From: Sycon ciliatum
Lineage: Eukaryota; Porifera; Calcarea; Leucosolenida; Sycettidae
DNA length: 64,000 nucleotides
Direction of reading: 5' to 3'
NCBI RefSeq assembly: GCF_964019385.1
Contig: NC_088655.1
Span: 7,939,833-8,003,832 of the forward strand
Shown: piece by piece, positions 1-10,129 of the stretch
How the letters are laid out: every line of letters starts with the position of its first letter
How positions within the stretch are numbered: position 1 is the first letter of the stretch
Notes under the pieces: generated by a model
Told to the model about the DNA's origin: nothing
What the model saw: the letters and a program-made list of their open reading frames with translations, nothing else
Databases searched by the model: none
Position numbers and translations under genes: made by a program

Positions 1-40
1 ACTCGGCTACCCATTACACCATATATGACCTGCATATACA
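1..40 (-). repeat. possible tRNA-like SINE head, cut by window edge
   Basis: On the minus strand the bases near the edge read ATGGTGTAATGGGTAGCC, which resembles the 5' arm and A box of a tRNA. Two better tRNA-like repeats occur elsewhere in the window. The B box would lie outside the window, so this is only suggestive. Confidence 0.2.
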
Positions 41-389
41 GAGACCACAAGTGGCTGTCCTGACTGTCAAGCTTGACGGCAACAGGCTAGAAGACAATGA
101 AGTGTGATCAGAAGCAGGTACATGCAGTCATTGGCATGACCATGGCGGCTGCGCTGCATGCACTCGAACGAGGTGTGAAAGGTGCTTTGCCTTCTGAATG
201 AAAGTGTTCTATGTACAAAAACCTGTCAATTTGTGTGCATAGAAGTATGTACACGATCCGGGATGCCGCAAATGTACGGGACCTTATTCTAAAGACCATC
301 TGGCTTTAATGATTGCTCTTGCTTGAGATGGAGCCTGAACGTTAATCCTTCAAAAACAGAACATACCACCGTCGCCTGATTTCCCGATA

Positions 390-1007
390 GGAACCAAGAA
401 ACATGGCGTACTGTCCGCAAACTAGGCTCCCTTCTGGGTGATGCCGAAGATGCTGCTCGGAGGCGTCAACTGGCCGCCACCTTCAACTCGTTCCTCAAGG
501 TCTGGAACCGGAGACGCCAGATCAAGGAAGGTCTTCAGTTGAGGCTCTACAACGCCTACGTCATCCCTGTTCTGACCTACAACTGCTGCACTTGGGGCCT
601 ACTGATATCGGAGGTCGCACGAATGTATTTGTTCCACAGGACCCAGCTAAGGAGCATCATCGATTTGCGATATCTAAAATAAAACCAAGAATGACACACT
701 GTGCAAGCGCTGTAGAGCTGCGCCCATCAGCGAGATGATCACAAGGCAGCGCTACAGTCTCGCTGGCCATTTCGTTCGTTTGGTGCCAACTTCTCCTCCT
801 CAGCTGGCAGTGGATATATATCTTCGCTTGGCCAACGACCATGGCACTGAACGTTTCAGACGTCGACCTCAGACAATTTTGGTAATGGTCATGCAGACGG
901 AATTGTCATCATGGTATGGACTTACCCTCCACCAGCCGCTAGATGCGGACGCAGTCCGCTCAATGGTAGCGGACCGACAGGCATGGCTTGGGGCCCGCCC
1001 CACCTAA
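390..1007 (+). pseudogene. LINE reverse transcriptase C-terminal relic
   Basis: Reading from about 391 the translation gives a post-RT 'thumb' region: a KLGSLLGD segment, then RLYNAYVIPVLTYNCCTWGL and a following FHRTQLRSII stretch. This is the typical tail of LINE reverse transcriptases, where a line such as YNxxVxPVLxYxxxxW follows the catalytic domain. A stop at about 680 and a frame change lead into 735-1007, which continues in the style of such tails (SEMITRQRYSLAGHFVRL). No catalytic YxDD is present in the window, so only the 3' end of the element survives. Clade assignment is not possible from this piece. It is probably a dead insertion unrelated to the host gene on the other strand. 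Confidence 0.6.
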
Positions 1008-1191
1008 CAGGACTGGTTATCGTGATTCATGTTATTCCGCCAGACATTATGAATATTCTATTCTATACTTTCGATTAAGTTTTCCATCAGTCTGATTGGT
1101 ATTATTGCTTACGGCTTTTTGTACGTCGCTTCAGTCATTTCATAATTGCATTACTCTTCAGACATCAATCCTGAATGGGGTAAGTGAAAGT

Positions 1192-1260
1192 GCCCCCCCC
1201 CCCGCCACCTTCGTGGACATGCGTTTAATAATATTGATAATAATAATAATAATTCAAGGC
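1192..1260. repeat. poly-C run and ATA/AAT simple repeat
   Basis: A run of C at about 1193-1203 is followed by an ATA/AAT-rich stretch at about 1227-1254. It lies in a 300-base gap between two LINE relics. Nothing else recognisable is seen there. Confidence 0.7.
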
Positions 1261-1329
1261 AAAATGCATGACCACTGTACTATAGGCAGGAAAGCATGCA
1301 GCATCTGAGGAGATCCTATCGCCTGACCA

Positions 1330-2640
1330 CTCATCTATCAGGTCGCTACAGCCAGGAGAAACGTACAAATATCTTGGATTCCTTGAAGCTGGAGGTGTGG
1401 ACCATTCAAGTATGTAGACGAAAATCCTGCAGGAGTACAAGTGGCGTGTGCAGCGAGTACTCCCCTTAGCTCGAAACGGCCACAATATCACTACAGCCAT
1501 CAACACCTGGGCTGTGGCTTTGATATGGTATAGTGCTGGTATCTTGGCATGGATGCAAGACGAGTTGAAATCTGCTGACCGAAGAACGTGCAAGCTTATG
1601 ACTATGCATGGAGCTCTCCATCCACGTGTTGATGTAGCCAGTATGTACGTCAGTCGCAAGGAGGGTGGACGTGGTTTGCAAAGTATTCATGACGTTGTCA
1701 CCATGGAGAAAAACAATCTCCAGCGTTATGTGCTTCAGTCAGATGAGGAGCTCCTGAAGGTGGCTGCGCCCATTCTGTGGCCACATCTGGATGCCCCACG
1801 GGACTCCTCACAGGTGGTGAAGTGTCAATTCAAAAAGAATACCTCTTGGCATGAACCCAGAAACCCTTGCATGGACAGTTTGTCCAGCGAACAGAACAAC
1901 CAAGGAGAGCACCTGGAACTCGCTGACAAAGGCTGGTCTCAAGAAGACCACAGAGAGCCTGATCATTGCGGCACAAGACCAGGCCTTGGCAACTAACCTG
2001 CTCAAGGCCCAAATCTTCCATCAGGGCGGAAGCCCACTGTGTCGAGTTTGTGGGAAGGCAGGCTAGTCGATTGCCCATATCCTATGCGTGTGTTCAAACC
2101 TCCCTGGACGGGACAACTTGGAGCGTCATAATCAGCTGGCCTCTCTGGTCCACAGGTCACTCTGTCGTGTACATGGGATACCATGTGAAGACAAGAACTA
2201 CAAGCACCACTGTGATCCGGTGCTTGAGCATACCAAGACTAGTGCAATGGTACAAGAGCATCCTGCACCCGAGGATAACGTGCCTGAAGCTACAGATACT
2301 TCAGACGCCAAAATCTCTCCGCAGGACAAGAAGATCAAGATTCTTTGGAATTTCACCATTCGGTGCGATCGCTTAACTAAGCACCGACGGCCTGATATTG
2401 TTCTGGTTGATGGATCTGCCAAAAAGGCCCTGGTCATTGACATTGCTGTACCTGGTGATTCACGCGTTGCTGAAATGGAAGTTGAGAAACGTGCCAAGTA
2501 TCAACTTCTTGCTCGCGAAATCCATCGGCTTTGGCAAATGGAGACTCAGATTGTTCCTGTAGTAGTTGGGAGTTTGGGCACGTTCCCAAACAGTTGCCAG
2601 GATACCTTAACACCATTGGTATCACCAGGTACTGCTCTGT
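1330..2640 (+). pseudogene. R2-like LINE 3' end with restriction-like endonuclease
   Basis: The translation shows, in order: a GETYKYLGFLEAGG segment after the RT; the INTWAVALIWYSAGIL block; LMTMHGALHPRVDVASMYV followed by GGRGL; a CCHC knuckle near 2040-2100 (CRVC, later H and C); and a C-terminal domain with RRPDIVLVDG and VIDIAVPGDSRV, the PD-(D/E)xK pattern of the restriction-like endonuclease of R2/NeSL/R4-type LINEs. Such elements nick target DNA and prime reverse transcription from it. The copy is dead: a stop near 1418, frame changes near 1990-2090, and a TAG inside the zinc knuckle at about 2065-2067. The ORF then runs to a TAA at about 2786, but similarity fades after about 2630. 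The RT catalytic part is missing. Confidence 0.75.
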
Positions 2641-2789
2641 GTTTGAATTGCAAAAGAATGCTCTCCTTGGCTCGGCAGCTATCCTGCGTAAAGTTCTTGC
2701 TTTGTAATGCTCTGGGGTGGGTGGTGGAGTTCTTTCGGTCCTATTTTCCTCAAAACCCTCTTGTGTTTCCTATGATCGATATTTAAAGA

Positions 2790-3451
2790 AGTGTTTTGTG
2801 TTTCTCTTTGTTGTTTACCTACCATCATATTTAATATCCATATGATGCATGGCCCCACCTTTGGCTGCTCGATGCTAGCGCAGTGGGTGCCTATCTCTAG
2901 CCTTCAGCAGAGTGCTCATGGATATTTCAAAGGATGAGTCGGGGAAGTGAACTGTCTAAATGGAGAAAAAAATCACCAGACCCCAGGACCTTGTCCTGGT
3001 GGCTGAGTAGATCAGACTCACAGTCACGTGGTCTTGGACCAAAAGTCCGTTTGGCTGATCCATATTTTCCCTTCGGCAGGCCATCATCCAGGCTCCATCC
3101 CTGCAGCTTGCCACTTTCTATGCCACCCATTATTTTGTGAAGGTCATTCTTGGAACATTGTTTAGGGTTGCTTTCCAGTTTGAATAGTTCTTTCATAACC
3201 AAATCCACAATTCACGGGAGAGGTGCAAGTGCGGATCACCGCAAATGATTATAAACTCTGTCTAATGCACTGGTGTGCATTGCAGTTCTATCTCTGTCTC
3301 TCTTTAACTCACAATCTCACTCTCTGTCTCCCTAACTCTTTCTCTCCATCGTTCTGTGCATATTCCTCTCCGTCACTTTATCTCTCCTGATCTTTTTACT
3401 ATCCCCCAGTTTCTCCACTAGTATTAAAATCTGGTTTACAGTTTTACTTAC
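2790..3451. other. no confident gene; one unassigned minus-strand ORF
   Basis: A 93-codon minus-strand frame (2927-3208) reads like plausible coding sequence (SKNDLHKIMGG, then WSLDDGLPKGKYG) but matches no family I recognise, and I see no clear splice borders. It lies downstream of the Roc exons, so it could be part of the host gene or a repeat. The segment 3280-3400 is low-complexity CT/TCTC sequence. Confidence 0.25.
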
Positions 3452-3678
3452 GCTCAGGATATCTCTGCAGACCTCAGAAAGTTTTACTCTCAGGCGATCG
3501 AAGTCTGCGTCATTGACGGTGGCATTGATAGCAAAGCGTCCTCGAAAGTGGAGTTTATCACCAAACTCCTTCTTGACACTACTATAGCTTGTGGCAAGCT
3601 TTGCAGCAAGTTCTCCATGATCCTCTTTCTTGATCTCGTCGCGGAAGGTCGCAATTATCATGACATTGAACGGCTGGT
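3452..3678 (-). CDS. exon: Roc GTPase domain, second part (ankyrin-Roc protein)
   Basis: The exon has an acceptor (TTGCAAATACAG) and a donor (GTAAGT) on the minus strand and encodes about 76 residues. It starts with the last two bases of a GAC codon, which fits exactly the single leftover base at the end of the 6335-6716 exon. The protein begins QPFNVMIIATFRDEI, matching the Roc beta-strand and guanine-specificity region (usually xATHxD), and continues with a long basic/acidic helix and LRVKLSEVCRDIL, the helix before COR. In Roc-COR proteins this GTPase controls partner domains such as kinases or death domains. The COR region should lie further downstream on this strand but I could not identify it in the window. 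Confidence 0.72.
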
Positions 3679-5435
3679 CTGTATTTGCAACAACAAGAGA
3701 TGGGAAACGCAAATAAAACAATATATGCATTTGTGGTGAGGAGATTTGAGGAAAGGTGATTTTAAGCCACACACTCTCTGCAATATCATGGCATGCAGCT
3801 AAAAAATTGGTCAGAAGAGTGTTTTAAAGCAATTGTACTAATGCTACTTCAAATGAATTGGCGAACGATAGTACGTACGAGGGTGTTATGAGCGGCTTCG
3901 AAGATATATCTCGTGAGTGAGGATGGAACCATGCCTGACCTCCATGTGTTCGGTCTCGGGCTGAGAGCCTTGGTAATCTACTGGAGAAGTGGCTGCACAG
4001 GCCAGTCAGAAGTGTGCGCTGCTGTTTCTACGACAAACAAAGAAGAAGCAGCTAATGCCGACCAGGCTGATTCTATTATCAGATCTCTGGAGAGCAAAGT
4101 CTGGAGATGGAGAAGACAGATGCGAGTTCTCTGAATGCTTCCGAAAATCTTGGGATCCATCGGGCATACACAATTTTTGTATGGACATTTCGGACGTTGC
4201 TCAATTGGATAAAAGAGCAGAACATTTGAACCAAGGGCACGGCTCTTCCATTCAAGGGCCTCAACAATAAAGGATCTGAACGTTTCGATCCAGAAGCTGT
4301 TTGCTGTTTTCTCACTTGTCAGTTGTGGACTCATTGTTGCAGCAAAGATGAGGCGGGACTATTCCATGCCCAAAAATGAAATAATTAATTTCTTTCTCAA
4401 ACACAAAGCTCACTTTCCCTGACTGCATGTATTTGCACGTGGCAAGTCTGTGGACTTGTGCCACGTGATTCATGTAGCATGATAGTGCGGGTATCCAGTA
4501 GACTGGAAGTGGTACATAACTGTATGCACAGACCATAGTGCTCTGTGTGGTAAAACTGTTAACCACTGCACACACACAGCGTGAAAAGTCCAACTCTGGA
4601 AAGTTCGGAATAACTTGAAGATTTGTATAATGTCCACTATCCGTGTACGCGCCCATGTGCCATGTGTCAACACTCTTATCTCATTTTCTAGACCGCCTCC
4701 GTGTAAACACGCATGGGCAAAAGGAAAGACCCAGTACATGGGGGCAGTGCATGTTCAGCTTGATGTGCAGTAACAATTCGTTAGTACTGTTGCGAAACCA
4801 CAAGTTCTCAAGAGTGAAAGGCCTTCTCGCTTTTGACATTGTGTTCGTTTCAATGCATTTGTATCCCGACTCCGCCGTACTGCTGGTGTTTACGACGTGG
4901 TATACGCTACAGGCGCTATGTGCGGTTTGCTGTGCGCGCTGTAGTTGTAAGTTGTATGTGTATGCTTTTCTCGTATACGCTGTCATGTTCACGCTATAAC
5001 TACTGGGTGGTTTTAGTGTTAGTTATTCATTATCATTAGTTGATCGAAGTGAAATATACTGTCAAGATTAAATAGTTGTCCTCGTGCCATGTGGTCGTTC
5101 GTTTCTGATACTTGAGAGAACCAGATGGTTCACAACAAGTACAGTGTACAGCACTTGTGAATAAAACTGTTTGTTCATGTGAAAAACAGTCTGATTTCAC
5201 GCATCCAAAATGTCGGCGGGACCACATATGCTCCCGGGCCCAAATTGACGCACATGTTCTGGACCTTCACCAATGTGTCTACCCACGGAATTTGTACATG
5301 AATTTGTACATGTGCACTGTACATGATGCCATCAGCGACTTCAGGTTTTCAGGTACTATTCTGTACCCGTCTACCCGAGGTCCTCACAGGTTGCATGGGT
5401 ATCCGACTACCCGTACACACCACTATAAATAAAAC
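3679..5435. other. intron sequence without recognisable feature
   Basis: Between the two Roc exons I see no conserved reading frame on either strand. Several short frames exist near 3913-5432 but lack codon-like conservation, motifs or splice signals. It is read as intron of the minus-strand gene. Confidence 0.5.
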
Positions 5436-5510
5436 ACACATGAACATACACACGCACACACACACACACACACACACGCACACACACGCACACACACGCA
5501 CACACACACC
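5436..5510. repeat. (CA)n microsatellite
   Basis: A CA-rich tract interrupted by a few CG steps. It directly precedes a dispersed repeat module that begins CCTCAGACCTCAGACATGCC. Confidence 0.9.
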
Positions 5511-5835
5511 TCAGACCTCAGACATGCCCATCGCGGGAGCGATGATAGCGAACAGCTATGTTAGACATAGCAACTTTCTTGTGCTTGGATTACACCATTC
5601 AACAGCTTGCAAGGCTGATGAATTGACCGCCACTATTTTAGCCTGGTATCCACCACACAGCTGTTTGAAGTGACTTTTTCTGGCCAGTGAATCCCTATTT
5701 TTCATTTTTCCATTTTTTTTCTTTTTCTTTTTTTTCTCCACACACACCACACCACATACTCCGGCATACACTGGCTGTTGGTAACCACCCAGGAGAAAGA
5801 AAGAAAAGTCAGGAAGAGTCTGAGAAAGAGAAGAA
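5511..5835 (+). repeat. dispersed repeat module next to CA tract
   Basis: The segment around 5515-5700 (GATGATAGC, then TTACACCATTCAACAGC, ending CCAGTGAATCCCT) is also found at 55290-55475 on the same strand and at 10775-10895 on the opposite strand. A second module at about 5745-5835 (ACTCCGGCATACACTGG to CTGAGAAAGAGAAG) is present inverted at about 55520-55600. All three copies abut CA/GT tracts. Confidence 0.75.
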
Positions 5836-5839
5836 TAAC

Positions 5840-5914
5840 GTGTGACCATAATCGTCGGGAATCGAGCCCGCAACCTATCGATTGGAAATCGCTGCACATA
5901 CCACTGCACCATAT

Positions 5915-5918
<4 letters not shown>
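5840..5918 (-). repeat. tRNA-derived SINE-like unit
   Basis: On the minus strand the sequence reads ATGGTGCAGTGGTATG (A-box-like), an anticodon-arm-like middle, then GGGCTCGATTCCC (B-box-like). The layout is that of a tRNA-derived RNA polymerase III promoter. It adjoins a CA tract and the dispersed module, so it is a SINE-type repeat rather than a functional tRNA gene. A related but distinct tRNA-like unit is at 55782-55862 and 62461-62530. Confidence 0.55.
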
Positions 5919-5960
<42 letters not shown>

Positions 5961-5992
5961 TACCTGCATGCACACACACACACACACACAGT
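5919..5992. repeat. (CA)n microsatellite
   Basis: Nearly pure CA repeats split by a short TACATACCTGCATG interruption. Confidence 0.9.
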
Positions 5993-6334
5993 GCCCTCCC
6001 TGCACCAGTGTACAGAGTCAAACACATGCCCTAATCATTCATTCATGCATGTAATGTCGTGGACATGGAAATCCGGTCACACATCTTGCGGCCCCAGGGC
6101 ACTCGCCATGCAGCCGTGGACAAGCGGTACACACATGCATTTATGCGCTGCAGCGCGCTGGTCACATCGAATAAACATGACTGTGCACTGCACGCAGTGT
6201 TCTGTAGGCGCTGAGGGCGCCGGCCCTGGTCAATCAACTGAATTAACATGTCTGCTACAGTACATGCCGACATACGGATCAACAGACACAAACAAAAATT
6301 ATCATAAACGTATTTGATAAAGTATCGCACTGAC

Positions 6335-6716
6335 CTGATGTTACCGTTGGTGGCATCCGGCTCAAAAACCGACCAGCTGTGGTGGTTATGCTTGTTGTCA
6401 TCAGTTTCGCGTCCCATTTGCTATTGACAACAGCAAGACCGAGGCTTGGTACTGATGTGGATAGGCAGAAAATGTCGTGTGTCGCTGAAAACGCATCCTG
6501 CCCAGCGAGATCTTTGATACGCAAATGCTGACCACGCTCATCAGTGAAGTTGGACATCTGGATGCCTCGGGTTCGTTTCGAGTCGTTTGATGTGCCATTG
6601 TTTTCTTCTTTTCTCAATGTCTTGATTAGTGTGGACTTCCCAACAAGTTGTTCCCCGCTAACTAGAACAACTAGCGTGTTAGCGTGCACTTGGCCTTCGG
6701 AATAAAATTCCTCCAG
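6335..6716 (-). CDS. exon: Roc GTPase domain, first part (P-loop)
   Basis: The exon runs from an acceptor (CTTACCTTCAG, just upstream on the minus strand) to a donor GTCAGT and encodes 127 codons plus one base. It shows a P-loop SGEQLVGKSTLI (GxxxxGKS/T), a RGIQ switch I-like segment, and switch II KDLAGQDAF (DxxGQ), followed by a helix and LGLAVVNS. These are the hallmarks of Roc (Ras-of-complex) GTPase domains found in Roc-COR proteins such as LRRK and DAPK1-like kinases. The leftover base pairs in frame with the exon at 3452-3678, which carries the rest of the fold. The preceding exon at 8062-8130 ends on a codon boundary, again compatible. The C-terminal 25 residues of the exon are less conserved than expected. 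Confidence 0.8.
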
Positions 6717-7519
6717 CTGAAGGTAAGTCTGCGTATATAACACACACAAGAACAATTACAGAATAGGGGTTTTGTCAACTTACAATCACTCAATGCAGTT
6801 GCTGTTTACACGTGGCGCATGCGCTGGATGAAAATTCTTTATCAGTGACGTCAAAATATTGTGACGTTTCGGGCCACTCACTGTGAATAGCAACTGAATA
6901 GAGCGGTTGTCACTTGATAAACCCCCTTTCCTTTCTAATGCAGTTGCGTGATGTCCACCGTTTCTTAGTAAATTATAACAATTACTGGATATAAGTGTTG
7001 AAGGCAAATTTTCCTAAACAGCTGTGAAGATGATAATGCTCCATAGTTGGCAGTGTTCATCTGTTGGACAGTAAAGTATGTGAGGAGAACATTTTGTGGG
7101 GATGAATTTTTTTATAAGTCGGACAATGTAAATGAGAAGATCAGCTTGTCCACATGCTATATGGTTCTTTCGGCAAGCGGCGTGCACTGCCCACATGTAC
7201 TTGCCTGAATTCAAACACAGGCAGGAAATAAATCTATGAAGATTCTTGCTACTTTCAACACTAGGATGGTGGACATCGAAAAAATGAGTCGGTGATAGCT
7301 TTGTGAAACGTATTGAAAGTACAGACGAGTTTTTACCGTATGCACGGATTGAAAACGAAACTTCATCCTTTTTAACAATTACTATGTACATAACATCAGA
7401 GAATGACCTCAATTGTCACGATACTCTCCATAGCAACGGGATACTTGGAATACTCAGTATAACAGATAATAATGACTTTACCTGACGAGCTCGGATGTTT
7501 AGCCAATGTAATCATGTAA

Positions 7520-8056
7520 AAAATAAATAAAGGGCAAAATGTTACAAGTTATGACTCACTGTCCCACAGTGCAATCAGATAATACACTGGCAGCAAGTGG
7601 GACAACAGGGCACAAAAAAAGTACTGAGACATCCAACGACCTAACAACTCACTCCAACACATCTAAGATGTGTAAACCAACAACCTTCCAACTTGGGAGG
7701 CTCAGGTAAGGAAATATCCAAAGAGGGGAAGGAAAGCGCAATAAGGATGAGCATGGACTCTGTCCCACAGCAACAAAGAATGCCGAACTTTACAGGATGA
7801 AGACGAGAATAGTAAGACAATTGGACATACCGGTCTTATATACAACTCAATGACGCAAAGTAACAGACCACCTAAATTGGGAGGTTCAAGTTGATATGGT
7901 AAGCATGGAAGGGGAAGCTGAGCATTCCTTGTCAGTTTTTCAGCTAAGTACTCCTTATCAGTTTTGTGCCCTTTCGTCACACTTGCTGACGGTATAATAT
8001 CTGGTTACATCGATGCACGGTTAGTCATAACTCGGAACATTTTGTCTTTTCTCTAT
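7520..8056. repeat. interspersed repeat with inverted ends
   Basis: The left end, read on the minus strand, and the right end, read on the plus strand, share GTCATAACTYGKAACATTTTG and a nearby GATAAT/TATAATATCTG-type block. Internally, GGGAGGCTCAGG (about 7697) and GGGAGGTTCAAG (about 7880) form a diverged direct repeat. A second copy of the right end is at about 50018-50095. The right end stops a few bases from the splice donor of the 8062-8130 exon. No coding capacity is seen. Confidence 0.45.
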
Positions 8057-8061
8057 TTTAC

Positions 8062-8130
8062 CTGAAGAAAACGACGGTTTCGAGGCACAGCGGTCTCCTT
8101 GTCAGCGGCATGTCGAACAATTTCCATTAC
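8062..8130 (-). CDS. exon: short linker exon upstream of Roc domain
   Basis: A 69-bp exon (23 codons) bounded by acceptor ...TGTAG and donor GTAAAA on the minus strand. It reads VMEIVRHAADKETAVPRNRR and then FLQ, with no stop. Both ends fall between codons, so it joins in frame to the 16932-17054 exon before it and to the Roc exon after it. Charged helical linkers of this kind commonly connect ankyrin arrays to Roc domains. I assign it by frame, splice signals and order only, because no domain is recognisable in 23 residues. Confidence 0.5.
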
Positions 8131-8671
8131 CTACATTGCCAATAGAACACACAGGAAACACAATGACATAATTATGTAAAAGTAGGAATAAGGAAGAGGA
8201 CAGGTGGTTGGTAGAGAATAGTCCGTTGAGAAACATGGTTGGAGTGAAGTGAGGTGCCAGGAAAGACGGTCACGGACAGGGTACCATGAGCAAAAGGAAT
8301 ACTCTTCTTTGTGGCTATTCACTTCTGGCTTGTTCGAATTGTCATTCTTTGACTTTTTTTCCGAAGAGTTTCCAATAGCTACATCACGAAGTGCGTGGAG
8401 ATGGTCGATCTTATCGGACGTCATCGACAATTCCACTGAAAATTCTAAAAAGATAGAAACCGTTCAAATGGGACGCTTCAACTAATCTCTTTAAAATAAT
8501 TGTTCGAACAGTTGATGAAGACGAACGCCCCATTGACTTAATATACGTGTATACATAGTACATACAACAAAGTGTCTGGGGTCTTTGCTGCAAATAATGC
8601 TCAATACCTGAAAAAGGGCAGAACTTATGCCACACGAGGCAGAACAATAGAGACCAAAAACCTTTCTCGCA

Positions 8672-8685
8672 ACTTCGAGTTTTGT
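8672..8685 (+). repeat. left flanking direct repeat (target-site duplication) of ribozyme array
   Basis: ACTTCGAGTTTTGT occurs here and again at 10303-10316, exactly bracketing the hammerhead array. The first five bases also match the array unit, so the true duplication may be 9-14 bp. Confidence 0.7.
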
Positions 8686-9049
8686 AAGAAAGGTTTGCTC
8701 CCCACACCGGAGCTCGCGCTATTCCGCCGACTTTACTTGACACTTGACTGACTCACGACTGCCATCCAGAGCACACGAGAAGTCCATCGAACCTTCGACT
8801 CGGCAAACCTGCAAGAAAGCACCACTCCCTGCTCAATACACAGTGTTTCGGGGAATTCACCCCTCATCAGTTGAGCTTGAGTAGGCTGAGGAAGATTGTG
8901 CCTGAAGAGCACCACTTATATAGTGCTCTCCAGGCACAAACATCACCAGGGATACAAACTTACAGAGACGCTCCGCTTCCAGCGCGACAAACACCTCGTG
9001 AACACCAGATAGTAGCGTGAGTCAGTGTCGCTCCTGGACGGTGAGACAT
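8686..9049 (-). mobile_element. inverted partial retrozyme-like unit
   Basis: This is a reverse-complement copy of about 365 bp of the 477-bp unit that lies in tandem to its right. It contains the TATA-like box and a complete hammerhead ribozyme on the minus strand. The copy starts mid-unit (at the TGTCTCACCGTCC position), meets the first plus-strand unit head to head at about 9050, and ends at AAGAAAGG next to the flanking repeat. Inverted, truncated first copies are a known outcome of Penelope-like integration, which supports that mechanism here. Confidence 0.75.
8831..8876 (-). ncRNA. type I hammerhead ribozyme (retrozyme family, inverted copy)
   Basis: The minus strand carries the same 46 bases as the three plus-strand copies: helix I GCTCAA/TTGAGC, core CTGATGA, helix II GGGG/CCCC, core GAA, helix III ACA/TGT with loop CTG, and cleavage base A in GTA. 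All invariant core bases are present. Confidence 0.85.
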
Positions 9050-9080
9050 TGTATCCCTGGTGATGTTTGTGCCTGGAGAG

Positions 9081-9129
9081 CACTATATAAGTGGTGCTCT
9101 TCAGGCACAATCTTCCTCAGCCTACTCAA
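9081..9129 (+). promoter_or_regulatory. TATA-like box upstream of ribozyme, repeated in each unit
   Basis: CACTATATAAGTGGTGC lies about 40 bp before the hammerhead. The same box recurs 477 and 954 bp further on (about 9558 and 10035) and inverted at about 8916-8925. The 21.5-kb insert and the Penelope-like 3' end at 10.35 kb have a similar box at a similar distance from a hammerhead-like motif, which suggests a shared promoter layout. No experimental support. Confidence 0.45.
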
Positions 9130-9175
9130 GCTCAACTGATGAGGGGTGAATTCCCCGAAACACTGTGTATTGAGC
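9130..9175 (+). ncRNA. type I hammerhead ribozyme, unit 1
   Basis: Helix I pairs 9130-9135 (GCTCAA) with 9170-9175 (TTGAGC). The core CTGATGA is at 9136-9142. Helix II is GGGG/CCCC closed by TGAATT (9143-9156). GAA at 9157-9159 is followed by helix III ACA/TGT (9160-9168) with loop CTG. The predicted cut is after A9169 (GUA triplet). All 15 or so invariant core bases of the hammerhead fold are present. Helix I is open-ended, hence type I. Confidence 0.88.
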
Positions 9176-9606
9176 AGGGAGTGGTGCTTTCTTGCAGGTT
9201 TGCCGAGTCGAAGGTTCGATGGACTTCTCGTGTGCTCTGGATGGCAGTCGTGAGTCAGTCAAGTGTCAAGTAAAGTCGGCGGAATAGCGCGAGCTCCGGT
9301 GTGGGGAGCAAACCTTTCTTACAAATCATCGCCGAAGTCGCAACCACTACTTCATACTGTTGTGCCCAGCGCGGGCTTGCGACTAGTTGGTTTGGAGGTG
9401 ACAGCGTTGCGAATGACCGAGGGTCCTCGACGTCTGTCTCACCGTCCAGGAGCGACACTGACTCACGCTACTATCTGGTGTTCACGAGGTGTTTGTCGCG
9501 CTGGAAGCGGAGAGTCTCTGTAAGTTTGTATCCCTGGTGATGTTTGTGCCTGGAGAGCACTATATAAGTGGTGCTCTTCAGGCACAATCTTCCTCAGCCT
9601 ACTCAA

Positions 9607-9652
9607 GCTCAACTGATGAGGGGTGAATTCCCCGAAACACTGTGTATTGAGC
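9607..9652 (+). ncRNA. type I hammerhead ribozyme, unit 2
   Basis: Identical in all paired and core positions to the copy 477 bp upstream. Predicted cut after position 9646. Confidence 0.88.
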
Positions 9653-10083
9653 AGGGAGTGGTGCTTTCTTGCAGGTTTGCCGAGTCGAAGGTTCGATGGA
9701 CTTCTCGTGTGCTCTGGGTGGCAGTCGTGAGTCAGTCAAGTGTCAAGTAAAGTCGGCGGAATAGCGCGAGCTCCGGTGTGGGGAGCAAACCTTTCTTACA
9801 AATCATCGCCGAAGTCGCAACCACTACTTCATACTGTTGTGCCCAGCGCGGGCTTGCGACTAGTTGGTTTGGAGGTGACAGCGTTGCGAATGACCGAGGG
9901 TCCTCGACGTCTGTCTCACCGTCCAGGAGCGACACTGACTCACGCTACTATCTGGTGTTCACGAGGTGTTTGTCGCGCTGGAAGCGGAGCGTCTCTGTAA
10001 GTTTGTATCCCTGGTGATGTTTGTGCCTGGAGAGCACTATATAAGTGGTGCTCTTCGGGCACAATCTTCCTCAGCCTACTCAA

Positions 10084-10129
10084 GCTCAACTGATGAGGGG
10101 TGAATTCCCCGAAACACTGTGTATTGAGC
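10084..10129 (+). ncRNA. type I hammerhead ribozyme, unit 3
   Basis: Identical in all paired and core positions to units 1 and 2. Predicted cut after position 10123. Its 3' unit is incomplete and ends at the flanking repeat. Confidence 0.88.

Noticed and set aside
5556..6054. Long Cys/Val and Thr/His ORFs on both strands
   Set aside because: They are translations of CA/GT microsatellites; the same is true at 10895-10934 and 55551-55916.
7014..7412. 132-codon minus-strand frame as an exon of the Roc gene
   Set aside because: It lies in the right orientation between exons, but it has no splice borders in a compatible phase and no recognisable domain, and the 8062 and 6335 exons already join in frame.
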